A stretch of DNA of 64,000 nt from Klebsiella pneumoniae. GTDB taxonomy: Bacteria > Pseudomonadota > Gammaproteobacteria > Eutrophobiales > Eutrophobiaceae. The stretch lies in assembly GCA_945878555.1 (NCBI GenBank), contig CAMDWI010000022.1, positions 1-64,000 of the forward strand, in the 5' to 3' direction. The notes under the pieces are model-generated. The model was not told where the DNA came from and searched no databases. It was given only the letters and a program-made list of their open reading frames with translations. The translations under genes were made by a program, and so were the position numbers. Below are positions 53,128-62,250 of this stretch, piece after piece (position 1 is the stretch's first letter; every line of letters begins with the position of its first letter).

Positions 53128-54350
53128 TAGTGGCTCACCCCACTGTCGCGTGGGTGCAGATTGTCCCAGATCAGACGCGGGTCAAAACTGTGGGCGGCAA
53201 ACATTGTGATCACCACGGATGCACCGAAGAAGGAGGCGCCGATACCGGGCCGTATTGTCGACAGCGCGTCCAGACTGACCAGTGCCGACAGGATACCGAC
53301 CAGGAAGATATCAACCATCGACCACGCCCCGACGACCTCGGTGATGCGGTACAGGCGTGTGCGGTCACGTGGTCGCCAGTCCGACTTGTACTGTACCGAG
53401 ATCAACAGGTAGGCGAGGATCATCAGTTTCATTAACGGGATGATGATGCTGGCGATAAACACTATCATCGCCAGTCCCCACATACCGCCCTCAATCAGAT
53501 GTAACACACCTGCCAGTATCGTGCTCGGCTCTCCCTGTCCGAACTGGATGACGGTCATGACCGGATACAAATTGGCCGGTAACAAAAGTATCGCCGCGGT
53601 GGCCAGCAGCGCCCAGGTACGGGTGATGCTGTTGAGTTTGCGGTGGTGGATCGGTGCTGTGCACCGTGGACAATGTTCGGTCTGTGCGTCAGCACGGGTC
53701 AACAGCCCGCAGGTATGGCAGTTCAGATGCGGTGTATCGGCCTGTACCTCTGTATGATCGGACGGGTCCCACAGTACCGACGGGTCGAAACTGGCCCGGG
53801 CAGCGGCGAAACTGATGAGCAGCCCCGTCAACGCATACAGCGAGACACCCGGTATCACATTGGCGATGTCCTGCAACTTGACGATGGAGATGAGCACAGC
53901 CAGCATGAACACACTGACCAGTCCCCACGGATTTATCGCCTCGATAAACCGGTATACCGGACCGATAGCCGCCGGACGAAACCCGAGGCGTATCGGCACG
54001 AGCAGATACAGCATGCCAACAATGGTCACAAACGGGAATACGATACTGGTCAGCAGGATCATCACACCGATATCCGGCATGCCGGTCTCGATCATCTCAA
54101 GGCCACCTGAGATCAGGATATTTTGCTCGACCCGACCACCGAGTTCGAGCGACAGAAACGGCCAGGCGTTCGCCATAACAAACAGCATCAGCGCGGTCAG
54201 GTAGAAGGCTATAGTGCGATCCAGGCTGTTCGGCACTGAACGATACAATACAGAACCACAGCGATGACAACTTGCCTTGCCACCCGACGCCAAGGGCAAC
54301 ATACGATACAACTGATCGCAATGTTGGCAGGCAATGAGTGTTGAATTCAT
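53127..54350 (-). CDS. pqiA: PqiA, inner-membrane component
   Basis: 407 residues from the ATG at 54350 (a GTG at 54362 is the alternative). It is the two-repeat form as in E. coli: each half has a rubredoxin-like Cys pattern (LIACQHCDQLYRMLP with SCHRCGSVLY; LNCHTCGLLTRA with HCPRCTAPI) and four membrane segments. PqiA feeds or gates the PqiB needle. First gene of the five-gene operon ending with the RND exporter. Confidence 0.95.
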   Translation of the reverse strand: MNSTLIACQHCDQLYRMLPLASGGKASCHRCGSVLYRSVPNSLDRTIAFYLTALMLFVMANAWPFLSLELGGRVEQNILISGGLEMIETGMPDIGVMILLTSIVFPFVTIVGMLYLLVPIRLGFRPAAIGPVYRFIEAINPWGLVSVFMLAVLISIVKLQDIANVIPGVSLYALTGLLISFAAARASFDPSVLWDPSDHTEVQADTPHLNCHTCGLLTRADAQTEHCPRCTAPIHHRKLNSITRTWALLATAAILLLPANLYPVMTVIQFGQGEPSTILAGVLHLIEGGMWGLAMIVFIASIIIPLMKLMILAYLLISVQYKSDWRPRDRTRLYRITEVVGAWSMVDIFLVGILSALVSLDALSTIRPGIGASFFGASVVITMFAAHSFDPRLIWDNLHPRDSGVSH

Positions 54351-54493
54351 GGTGACAGGCACGGTTGATCCCCGGATGCGCTAATTATTAGAAACTTGTT
54401 ATAGCAAGGTTGATTCTGCCCATGCTCGCAGAAAAAGCCAAGTTTTTTAGCAAGTTATACCCGGATTGACGTCGCCACTCCGCCTGACCCGCA

Positions 54494-55408
54494 CTATGGT
54501 TGTGCAGGTGCGGGGGTCAGCAGCTGTTTCAGGTTAAACAGCGCCATACCGAAAATGACCAGCAAAAGACCGGCAAAGTGGTACCAGCTCAGGGTTTCAT
54601 CAAGAAACACAGCCGCCATAATCGCCGTCAGGATCGGGATCAGGTTCAGGTATAACCCGGCCCGGTTTGCCCCGACCAGTTCAATGCCCCGGTTCCAGAG
54701 CATATAGGCCAGGACCGAGGGAAACACGGCAATGTATAACAGGCCGGACACTACCCCGCCGTTGACAGTCACGTAGTGCCCCTGCCACAGGTCGAGCAGG
54801 TACAGCGGCAGCGAGACCACCATGCCGAGCAGGATGATGATCGTCAGCAGGCTGAGTGGATGGATAGCCGGTTTTTTGTGTAACAGCACCGGATAAATCG
54901 CGCCGCATATCACGCCGAGAAACATTAACAGGTCGCCTTCGACAAACACCAGACCGGTCAGTGTGGACAGATGGCCCCGGCTGATGACAAGCAGGATGCC
55001 GAGAAAACTGATCACCATGCCGGTGATCTGGATACGGTTCAGGCGAATCTTCAGAAGTATCCAGGAAAACATGGCAATCGCGGCCGGGAAAAAGCTGGAG
55101 ATCAAGCCTACATTTACCGCGCTGGTCGTCTGTACCGCCATATACAACAAGGTATTAAACGCCGAGATACCGAGCACGGCTATCAGTGTCAGACGTACCC
55201 ACGCCTGTCTGGCCGTGCGCCAGTCGCGCCGCACGTATGACCAGGTAAACGGTAACATGATGAGCGAGGCCATCAACCAGCGCAGAAAGGTAAAACTGTA
55301 GGGCGGGACATCGGCGATGATGGCCTTGGCCACTACATTATTGCCCGACCAGAACAATACAGCGCCCAGTAACAGCAGTACTGATTTACCCTGGTTTCCC
55401 GTCAACAT
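54494..55408 (-). CDS. EamA/DMT-family transporter
   Basis: 304 residues, ten predicted membrane segments in two EamA repeats (GAVLFWSGNNVVAKAI and GVICGAIYPVLLHKKPA). Family members export amino acids, purines or other metabolites; the substrate is not visible. The gene is alone between pqiA and the MgtE operon on the same strand, with ~30 bases to mgtE. Confidence 0.88.
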   Translation of the reverse strand: MLTGNQGKSVLLLLGAVLFWSGNNVVAKAIIADVPPYSFTFLRWLMASLIMLPFTWSYVRRDWRTARQAWVRLTLIAVLGISAFNTLLYMAVQTTSAVNVGLISSFFPAAIAMFSWILLKIRLNRIQITGMVISFLGILLVISRGHLSTLTGLVFVEGDLLMFLGVICGAIYPVLLHKKPAIHPLSLLTIIILLGMVVSLPLYLLDLWQGHYVTVNGGVVSGLLYIAVFPSVLAYMLWNRGIELVGANRAGLYLNLIPILTAIMAAVFLDETLSWYHFAGLLLVIFGMALFNLKQLLTPAPAQP

Positions 55409-55440
55409 GCCGATCTATCAGTCTTCCACTACGCCCATGC

Positions 55441-56751
55441 TCAAAGCATGTGCATGAACAGCGTGGCTATGCCGAGAAAACTGAAAAATCCGGCGATGTC
55501 GGTCACCGTGGTCAGGAAGATGGATGACGACTGCGCCGGGTCCTGCCCGGATACGGTCAGCATGATCGGAATCAATGCACCGGACACGCTGGCGATTGCC
55601 ATCGACAACACCATAGAGATCATGATCACGATAGTCAGGCCGATCGATTTGCTCCAGATATACACACCGAGGCCGGTAGTCACAGCAACCGCGATGCCGT
55701 TCATTACCCCGACGAGAAACTCCTTAAGCAGGATCCGTGGCCACATGCGCGGGTAGATCTCGCGCAAGGCCAGCCCGCGCATGGTGACAGCGAGTGATTG
55801 TGCACCGGTATTACCCGACTGGCCGGCAACGACCGGTAACAACACGGCAAGTGCGGTGTACTGGGCAATGGTATCTTCAAACAGGCCGACTACAGCAGCA
55901 GCCATGAAGGCGGTTGCCAGGTTTATCTGCAACCAGGGCAGGCGTTTGCGCGTAGCGAACCCGGCCGGCGACAGGGCGCGTTCGTCCTTGCTCACACCGA
56001 CCATCGTCTGCATGTCCACGCTGGATTCTTCCAGCGCTGCACCGACCAGTACATGGTAACGCAGGATACCGATAAAGCGCCGGTTGATGTCTATCACCGG
56101 CAGGTCAGTCACCTTCTGGCTTTCAAATACCTGCACCAGTTCCTCGCGGCTTGCATCTGCATCCACACAAACCGGGTTATGTCGTTCCAGAGTTGAAAGA
56201 TTATCATTGTGGTCAGCAAGTGCTACGTCTTCCATATCAATAATGCCATGCAACTGGTTCTCATCATCGACCGTATACAACTTGCGATACATGCCGTGCG
56301 GACGGCCGCGCAATACGGAGATGACCTCACCGACTGTCATGTCCGGACGAAAATACATCGCGCGGGCATCCATCAATGCACCGGCGGAATCCTCCTGATA
56401 GGTCATCGCCCGGATCAAATCATTTTTTACAAAACGCTCCTTGATCAGTTCGAGTGTTTCAAGCCGGGTCTGCTCGTCCAGTGCTTTCAGAAAACTTGCA
56501 CCAAAATTCGGTTCGATCTGGGCGAGCAGCATCAGGCGATATTCCGGGTCCATCTCCATCAGAACCTTCGATCCAAAATACGGTGAAAACCGGCGCCAGA
56601 CTTTTAATGCTGTACCCAGCGGTTTTGTTTTCAGGATGGCGGCCGCTTCATCCGGTTTGAGCTGCTCGATCTTGCGCACCGCATCGGCCGGATAGCGGTC
56701 CATAAAGATATGATTCAGCGCATTGTCTATATCAGGATTAAGTTCGCTCAT
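55441..56751 (-). CDS. mgtE: Magnesium channel MgtE
   Basis: 436 residues from the ATG at 56751, a normal length. The N-terminal MgtE_N domain (about 10-115) leads into a CBS pair (SAGALMDARAMYFRPDMTVG; NPVCVDADASREEL and VIDINRRFIGIL), then five membrane segments with LLPVVAGQSGNTGAQSLAVTMRG and the pore/last-helix TVTDIAGFFSFLG. MgtE is a magnesium channel closed by cytosolic magnesium through its N and CBS domains. A longer frame to 56880 has no support. It overlaps by 14 bases a gene for a free MgtE_N-CBS protein. Confidence 0.93.
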   Translation of the reverse strand: MSELNPDIDNALNHIFMDRYPADAVRKIEQLKPDEAAAILKTKPLGTALKVWRRFSPYFGSKVLMEMDPEYRLMLLAQIEPNFGASFLKALDEQTRLETLELIKERFVKNDLIRAMTYQEDSAGALMDARAMYFRPDMTVGEVISVLRGRPHGMYRKLYTVDDENQLHGIIDMEDVALADHNDNLSTLERHNPVCVDADASREELVQVFESQKVTDLPVIDINRRFIGILRYHVLVGAALEESSVDMQTMVGVSKDERALSPAGFATRKRLPWLQINLATAFMAAAVVGLFEDTIAQYTALAVLLPVVAGQSGNTGAQSLAVTMRGLALREIYPRMWPRILLKEFLVGVMNGIAVAVTTGLGVYIWSKSIGLTIVIMISMVLSMAIASVSGALIPIMLTVSGQDPAQSSSIFLTTVTDIAGFFSFLGIATLFMHML

Positions 56752-57577
56752 TTTTCCGATCTTCCAGTCGCGTGTCCGATTTGGGCATGACGATATTGAT
56801 ACAGATTTCCCAGAACAGGTCTGCCACCTCCATGACCGTGTCCATGAATGTCTCTTCGACATGGTCAGGATTATGGTCACCGGACAGCGCCTCGAACATG
56901 ACCGAGCGTTTCAATACACCGACAAACACGTTGTTATGATCAACCACTGGCAGGATTTCCTTGAACCGCCACTTCGGATTATCCTTTACATAATCAATAT
57001 TCGAGCGGGCATTCAGCACCACATCCGGCAGACGCATCAACTTGCTGACCTCAAGCCCGGGGTCGGCAAAGACCAGATGTTTGACATCAATCAGTCCAAC
57101 CAGACGCTGGGCATCACCGATAATAAAAATGTCTCCCTGCAGTTCACTGGTCGCATGTCTGGCCGTCGTGATCACATCACTGGCCAGCATGGTATCAGCA
57201 GCGGTAAACACATTCGGACTCATGTATTGACCGACAGTACCGGCCGGATAGCGCAGCACCGAGCGCAAGCGATAGGCATAACCGGCGGGAAGTGTGTTCA
57301 GCAGCGTGACCTGGTCCGCACCTTTCATCCTGCGTAACAGGCGGGCTGCCGTGTCCATACCCAGTTGTTCAAGGATATCTGCCGCACGACGCGTTTCCAT
57401 GCCCAGCAGACAGGCAACCGCACTGCCCGGCAGGAAATAACGCAATACATTGGCGACCAGGTCATCATCATGCAAGTCAAAATAGGAGACCAGTTCGTCC
57501 GCCGGAAAACCTTCCAGCACCTTCGCTGACTCGCGCGGATGCTCCTCCAGAAAATGGCGTGACAGATTATTTATCAT
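56738..57577 (-). CDS. Soluble MgtE_N-CBS protein
   Basis: 279 residues without any membrane segment. It has the MgtE_N armadillo-like part (about 5-105; RESAKVLEGFPADELVSYFD, ACLLGMETRRAADILEQL) and a CBS pair (GQYMSPNVFTAADTM; FKEILPVVDHNNVFVGVL). It is therefore a free copy of the magnesium-sensing half of MgtE. Overlaps with mgtE (14 bases) and the MscS-like gene (11 bases) show a single operon. A role as a sensor or regulator of the channel beside it is an inference. Confidence 0.85.
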   Translation of the reverse strand: MINNLSRHFLEEHPRESAKVLEGFPADELVSYFDLHDDDLVANVLRYFLPGSAVACLLGMETRRAADILEQLGMDTAARLLRRMKGADQVTLLNTLPAGYAYRLRSVLRYPAGTVGQYMSPNVFTAADTMLASDVITTARHATSELQGDIFIIGDAQRLVGLIDVKHLVFADPGLEVSKLMRLPDVVLNARSNIDYVKDNPKWRFKEILPVVDHNNVFVGVLKRSVMFEALSGDHNPDHVEETFMDTVMEVADLFWEICINIVMPKSDTRLEDRKNERT

Positions 57578-58406
57578 CTTTTATGGCGGCATTATCGAGC
57601 AGGACGGAGGCATTTTCGTCAAACATACGCGCCGGGACAAACGTCCTGCCGGTGTCGGTATCCAGTACCACACCGGTTGGCAACAGTTCCAGGATCTCGC
57701 CCTCGAAATTATTGATGTTGATACGCTGGCCCACCGCATAGGTCTTGCGCACATAACGGCCTGAGATGACATTCGACAAGGATGGTCCGGCACCCAGTCC
57801 AAACGCGAGCGCAATGGACAGCACCACAGCGGCAATAATAATGACCAGGATCAGTTCGAACAGCGACACATCCAAACCGAGCTGGTCGAGTCCGGTAATG
57901 ACCGAAAAGATTATAATAATGACCTTTAACGTGGTACCGAGCATCTCTGCCTGACGCATACCGGAAGACTGTGCGGTCGACTGGATCCGGTGACGTACAT
58001 AATTTCCCAGTATCACACCGCCAACCACACACAGCGCTGCAACCAGATACAGTGGCAGATTGTTGATGAATTTTTCAAGCCAGTCTGCCAGACCCGGCAG
58101 ACCAAGGCTGTCTACGGCGGCAGTGACAAAAAACAGGATGATCAACCAGAATGCAAGCCAGCCAAAGATGATGCCGAACGGCCAGTCGCGCAGTACAGGT
58201 ACAGATTTTATACCTATCGCATGGACTACCCGGTCAAGACCAGCACCGAGCCGTATCAGGACCCACTTGGTTGCCCAGGCAAGCACCAGACCGATAACAA
58301 GCAAGGTCAACGCACTGACCAGGTTTGGCAGGTAATTACTGATGGTCTGGATCAGCTCGTTAAAACTGTCGATCAGTAATTGTTTAATCTGATTGAAATA
58401 CTCCAT
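57567..58406 (-). CDS. MscS-like small-conductance channel
   Basis: 279 residues. Several N-terminal membrane segments (VSALTLLVIGLVLAWAT; FGIIFGWLAFWLIILFFVT; LYLVAALCVVGGVILG) precede the MscS pore helix, recognisable as ALAFGLGAGPSLSNVISG, and a beta domain (GQRININNFEGEILELLPTG). The C-terminal alpha/beta domain of MscS is missing, and the protein ends shortly after the beta domain. It may be an osmotic or ion-responsive channel. First gene of the operon with the soluble MgtE_N-CBS protein and mgtE. Confidence 0.85.
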   Translation of the reverse strand: MEYFNQIKQLLIDSFNELIQTISNYLPNLVSALTLLVIGLVLAWATKWVLIRLGAGLDRVVHAIGIKSVPVLRDWPFGIIFGWLAFWLIILFFVTAAVDSLGLPGLADWLEKFINNLPLYLVAALCVVGGVILGNYVRHRIQSTAQSSGMRQAEMLGTTLKVIIIIFSVITGLDQLGLDVSLFELILVIIIAAVVLSIALAFGLGAGPSLSNVISGRYVRKTYAVGQRININNFEGEILELLPTGVVLDTDTGRTFVPARMFDENASVLLDNAAIKDDK

Positions 58407-58517
58407 TCTTGTATTGCCCCGTTGCGGAAAGACGCGTAAGCGACTACGACATGCGATGCGGCAGATTAACCGATCGCATGAACACGAGGCAAATTATAAT
58501 ACGGGGAAACCACCTGA

Positions 58518-58550
58518 CCCACCTGGACTGATTATTCCAGTCGGGGTGGG
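58518..58550. terminator. Possible hairpin terminator after the DUF1631-type gene
   Basis: Stem cccacctggactg against cagtcggggtggg with one mismatch and a 7-base loop, 22 bases past the leftward stop at 58573. No T-run, so confidence is limited. Confidence 0.45.
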
Positions 58551-58572
58551 CCCGTCGCTACTGTGTAAACTG

Positions 58573-59652
58573 TCAGTCCTTGTTACCTGAAACCAGTCCG
58601 CTCTCTCCATTACGGACATAATGTAATTTCAGGTCCCGAAGGAAGTCCGTCTGCTCGCGCAAGGGCAAGGAAACTGTCTTCATTCCAGCCTTCAGACGGT
58701 AGACCAGTCCGGGCACCATCCACAATTGCTGCTGGCGTTTATCCCGGTCGGACGTATACCGGGTACAGTCCTGCAGATCCACTACCACCTGCATAACCCG
58801 GTCCCATTCAGGTGCATGCGCGCCGAAACGCTCGTATACCCGTTCGAGTACCTGCGACCAGGAATTATATAAAAACTCAATGACAAAGGCGGGGACCTCA
58901 TCACCGGCCACCTGGGTGCGGATGATTTCCCGCATCAGTTTGCCGACCAGCAGGGAGGACGACTGCTCCTGAGCTGCTGTTGAGGCTTCAGGGACATTCG
59001 GTACAGACGCGGTTGTTGAGGCCGGCCCACAATTGTAATTCTGGAACAGACTGTTCAGATCGGTGTACACATCCTGCAAGGCGGGCCCGATATACTTGTC
59101 AAAACGCTCCATTAATATCTGTCGGATGTCGGCACCAATCTGGATGTCCCGACAGGATTCACGGAATGCATTGAATACTGTCCTGGGTTCGAGTGGATTA
59201 TCAAATTTTTCTTCGGGGGTGGATTGCAGTAACTCGCTGACATGGCGATCCAGCTCTGACAGTGCAGTCCGGCATTCGCCCCGCATTTTCTCGATACGTT
59301 GTTCAAACAACTCCGAACGCACCTGGTTTATATCGACGACCCAGGGTGGATAAACCGGATTGGGTTGTTCTCCGGCATGATGAGGGACCGCTTTTCTGGA
59401 TTCGAGCACACTGTAATCAAACTGCTCGAGAAACCGGTTTTCAAACCGGATTTGTATCTCGCGTTTTTTCATCCGGATTTCCCGGACAGCTTCAATATAA
59501 TGGGAGGTCTGTGCAGTGGCATGGCCTGAGGTTGCCTTTTCAAACAATACATCTTCAACCTCACCCAACATCCTCGACATCGAGGTTCGCATCCTGTTTG
59601 TCAACAATTCACGACAGTCCCGTAATAGATGTTCTGCTTCCACCTGTTTCAT
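58573..59652 (-). CDS. DUF1631-like protein
   Basis: 359 residues from the ATG at 59652, which follows an AGAGGAAG site; a longer frame to 59709 does not. It is alpha-helical and cytoplasmic. Features: CRELLTNRMRTSMSRMLGEVEDVLFE near the start, a central FRESCRDIQIGADIRQILMERFDKYIGPAL and a conserved LLVGKLMREIIRTQVAGDEVPAFVIEFLYNSW. That last part, with WSQVLERVYE, is what suggests DUF1631, although the protein is shorter than typical members. Function unknown. Confidence 0.7.
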   Translation of the reverse strand: MKQVEAEHLLRDCRELLTNRMRTSMSRMLGEVEDVLFEKATSGHATAQTSHYIEAVREIRMKKREIQIRFENRFLEQFDYSVLESRKAVPHHAGEQPNPVYPPWVVDINQVRSELFEQRIEKMRGECRTALSELDRHVSELLQSTPEEKFDNPLEPRTVFNAFRESCRDIQIGADIRQILMERFDKYIGPALQDVYTDLNSLFQNYNCGPASTTASVPNVPEASTAAQEQSSSLLVGKLMREIIRTQVAGDEVPAFVIEFLYNSWSQVLERVYERFGAHAPEWDRVMQVVVDLQDCTRYTSDRDKRQQQLWMVPGLVYRLKAGMKTVSLPLREQTDFLRDLKLHYVRNGESGLVSGNKD

Positions 59653-59790
59653 AAAATCTTCCTCTGGTCCGTCTGCGGTACCGGCGCGCTGTAGACTCGA
59701 AAACAGCATTAATTACCGGTAGATAGAATGATTTTGATTATCAGACAAACCTGGGAGTCTGGATGGATGGATACCTGTTCCTGAGCACCA

Positions 59791-59820
59791 GGTCACACTG
59801 TAATACCGGTGGTTGTGACC
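59791..59820. promoter_or_regulatory. Possible enhancer-binding-protein site
   Basis: Inverted repeat ggtcaca (59791-59797) and tgtgacc (59814-59820), 7 bp perfect, centred about 120 bases upstream of the sigma-54 promoter, a typical upstream activating site distance. Confidence 0.45.
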
Positions 59821-59925
59821 AGTATCACAGCCCACCCGGAGCCGCTGTCTTTGGGCGCCGACAAAACCGGTATGCGCCTGCCGGCAAACAGGCCCAAAAC
59901 GCGTTGTTTTACTGGATCAGGCCAG

Positions 59926-59941
59926 TGGCACGCTGCTTGCT
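59926..59941 (+). promoter_or_regulatory. Sigma-54 promoter
   Basis: tggcacgctgcttgct matches the RpoN consensus TGGCAC-N5-TTGCW with GG and GC ten bases apart. It lies 53 bases before the ATG at 59994; transcription would start near 59952. Confidence 0.75.
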
Positions 59942-59993
59942 GGGTAATTGGCATCAAGCACACAGTTACATTTACAAGAGGGAGTCAGGCAAT

Positions 59994-60308
59994 ATGAAAA
60001 TTGGCAATCCGGAAATCCAGTTACTGAAACGCCGCGAAGCGGAATTCCTGGATCTCGTTGAAAACAGCAGCCATGCCGAACTTGCCCGCTGCGCGAAGTT
60101 CCTCGCCATGTATCTGGCGCTCTATCGTGAACAATTTGGCGAGATCCCGGTAGCAGACTATAACCGCTTGTTGCAACCTGCGGCGCTCGACAAGGAGCTG
60201 CTTGAGATTATTGGTGCAGGTATGCAGGAGGCATCCGCGATGTTAAGGATGGTGATACAACAGGGGATAAGTGAATCGGTAACAGCAGAAAGGCCATTAT
60301 TGAACTAG
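59994..60308 (+). CDS. Small helical protein, sigma-54 controlled
   Basis: 104 residues, not recognised. Almost wholly helical: NPEIQLLKRREAEFLDLVENSSHAELARCAKFLAMYLALYREQF, then GAGMQEASAMLRMVIQQG. The ATG at 59994 is supported by a GAGGGAG site, so a longer frame to 59763 is rejected. The promoter ties it to an RpoN regulon such as nitrogen, motility or envelope stress, though which one is unclear. It ends four bases before the convergent DUF2207 gene. Confidence 0.7.
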   Translation: MKIGNPEIQLLKRREAEFLDLVENSSHAELARCAKFLAMYLALYREQFGEIPVADYNRLLQPAALDKELLEIIGAGMQEASAMLRMVIQQGISESVTAERPLLN

Positions 60309-60312
60309 GCGC

Positions 60313-62250
60313 TTACCAGCCTCCCCCACCACCTCCACCACCTCCGCCCCCTGATGAACCGCCACCTCCACCGCCGGAAGACCTGCCGGGTGCAGTGGAT
60401 GACGCGGCGATGGCATGGGTAACGCCACTCGCAAGGGCGGAGGAAAACCCGCCGATGTGATTATTGTTCCAGGCGGCCCCGGAGTACCAGACCGGATGAT
60501 AGGTTGGTTCTCCCGTCGCTGACACCTTCGTCAGTACATCAGTAAATTTTTCCGCCCAGTGTTGCTCTACCCCGAGCGCAAGTGCATAGGGCAGATACGC
60601 TTCAAACAGTTCTGCACTCCGGCCTTGTGGATGCCGGGTGGCGAGTTCCTGTTTTTCTGCGACATCAAGATACAGCCGGAACCCCGCTATCTGATCCATC
60701 AGTTTGCGCCCGGAGAGTGTAGGCGCCTTCATCCACTCATAGAACAGCACGTTCGTAAGGATCGCGGTCAGAAACAACACCCAGACACCCGGTTCAATCT
60801 CTGTAAACATTGTGGTGATTGCAATCACCTCGGCGCCCGTAAAAATAGCAGCGAATACTGTCGCATATAAGGCGGCAAAAATACTGCTGATCCCGTCTAT
60901 ACGTCTCCAGGCCTGGATCGCCATCTTGTTCAGGAAGAACACCGCAAAACTCCAGATCGATAACCACACAGTGGCAAACAGGGTCAGCCCCATCCGCCGG
61001 GTGTCCTCCTGCAGGAAAATCGTCAGTAACAATGTAATCAGCGTCAGTACCAGTCCGATGGCAAAATAACGCGAGTTGGTAACAAAATAATTGTACTCAT
61101 AGTTGCGACGCAAGGAGGCCTCATGCGCCTTCAGTGCGGGGCGTACCCAGAAATGGCTGCCTTGATCCAGCTTGCGCCGCTGCGCACCGGAAAAAAGTAA
61201 CTTCTCCAGCACGGCTTCACCCGGCGACATCGTGACGCTTGTACCGGTGCGCTCCAGCGTATAGACCCCGTCGTCTTCAATGATACGCAGGTAACCCTTC
61301 ACCGCCAGATTGATAATTGCCGCGGCGAAACAGCCGTGGTCATATTTCATGTTTTCGATAAAGCGCAACGAGGCCGGGGAAAATCCGGTTGGCGGCTGGT
61401 AGAGCGGGATGATCACTCCGGCTACGGGGTCGCGGCCCACCCTGCTCCAGGTCGTCAAATAATAAACGAGCACCATCACCAGACCGGCCAGGCCGGCCAG
61501 TAAATGGCGATTATCGTCTATGAAATAACCCAGCTGTTCTCCATAACCCGGCTCCATGACATAACCTTTCGGCCAGCCAACCACAATGGTCAGACCCTGC
61601 TGTGCCAGTAGTGGTCGGCTGGTTTCGATATAGATTGTCCCGCCCCTGAAGCGATCCTGGTTGTAATCCTGTTCGGTACTGCCCTGAACACCGGTATAGG
61701 CCTCCAGGGTCACACTGTTTGTCGGGATCTCCGCAGGGAGAAAGACCCGGGCACTGGCACGATCTATCGGAAACTCCCAGCCATTACCGGTGACATTCCA
61801 GTACAGCTCATCGTGGTCCTCATAAAAGCCGAGTTGTCTGCCGGTTGTGTAGGTAAAGGTGTAGGTATATTCGCCGGGCGGCAGGATCACTGCCTCATTC
61901 CCGATATAAGTGCGTACCCCGTTGACCTGTGATTCCGAAAAATAATTCTCGTCGCGCCCATCACGCTGTACCGACTGCACCGTGTAATCGACCCGGTAGC
62001 GGTTGCCGTAGGTGTCCTCATAGGTGGTTGGAAAATCGCGATAGATACCTCGCCGAATCCGATCCTGTTCAGCCCGGACCCGGATCGTTTCCACCACCTG
62101 CATGGTACTGTCCGGATGGATGGTAATGTCACTGTGGAATGACAGGATACGTTCGTCAGCGCGCAGGGTGGTACATACCAGCAGCAAAAGTAATGACACA
62201 AAAATATGTACCGGAGTTTTTATGAACACGGTCTCAGCCCGGGACATCAT
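60313..62250 (-). CDS. DUF2207 membrane protein with Gly-rich tail
   Basis: 645 residues from the ATG at 62250, one of several nearby candidates (62259 is TTG). Signal peptide near residue 30, then the DUF2207 beta domain (FHSDITIHPDSTMQVVETIRV, RIRRGIYRDFPTTYEDTYGN), a membrane segment at about 250, and further segments around 400-520. It ends in a run of Gly and Ser, also seen in DUF2207 proteins. It overlaps lemA, its usual partner. Function unknown, possibly cell-envelope. Confidence 0.88.
   Translation of the reverse strand: MMSRAETVFIKTPVHIFVSLLLLLVCTTLRADERILSFHSDITIHPDSTMQVVETIRVRAEQDRIRRGIYRDFPTTYEDTYGNRYRVDYTVQSVQRDGRDENYFSESQVNGVRTYIGNEAVILPPGEYTYTFTYTTGRQLGFYEDHDELYWNVTGNGWEFPIDRASARVFLPAEIPTNSVTLEAYTGVQGSTEQDYNQDRFRGGTIYIETSRPLLAQQGLTIVVGWPKGYVMEPGYGEQLGYFIDDNRHLLAGLAGLVMVLVYYLTTWSRVGRDPVAGVIIPLYQPPTGFSPASLRFIENMKYDHGCFAAAIINLAVKGYLRIIEDDGVYTLERTGTSVTMSPGEAVLEKLLFSGAQRRKLDQGSHFWVRPALKAHEASLRRNYEYNYFVTNSRYFAIGLVLTLITLLLTIFLQEDTRRMGLTLFATVWLSIWSFAVFFLNKMAIQAWRRIDGISSIFAALYATVFAAIFTGAEVIAITTMFTEIEPGVWVLFLTAILTNVLFYEWMKAPTLSGRKLMDQIAGFRLYLDVAEKQELATRHPQGRSAELFEAYLPYALALGVEQHWAEKFTDVLTKVSATGEPTYHPVWYSGAAWNNNHIGGFSSALASGVTHAIAASSTAPGRSSGGGGGGSSGGGGGGGGGGGW

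Larger units (their letters stand above)
59653..59993. other. 341-bp divergent control region
   Basis: Between the DUF1631-type gene and the small gene at 59994. It holds the sigma-54 promoter at 59926-59941 and an upstream palindrome at 59791-59820; no other gene is evident. The frame from 59763 merely extends the small gene upstream and has no ribosome site. Confidence 0.6.

Noticed and set aside
59763-59993. N-terminal extension of the small helical gene
   Set aside because: The ATG at 59994 has a good ribosome site, and the extension covers the sigma-54 promoter.
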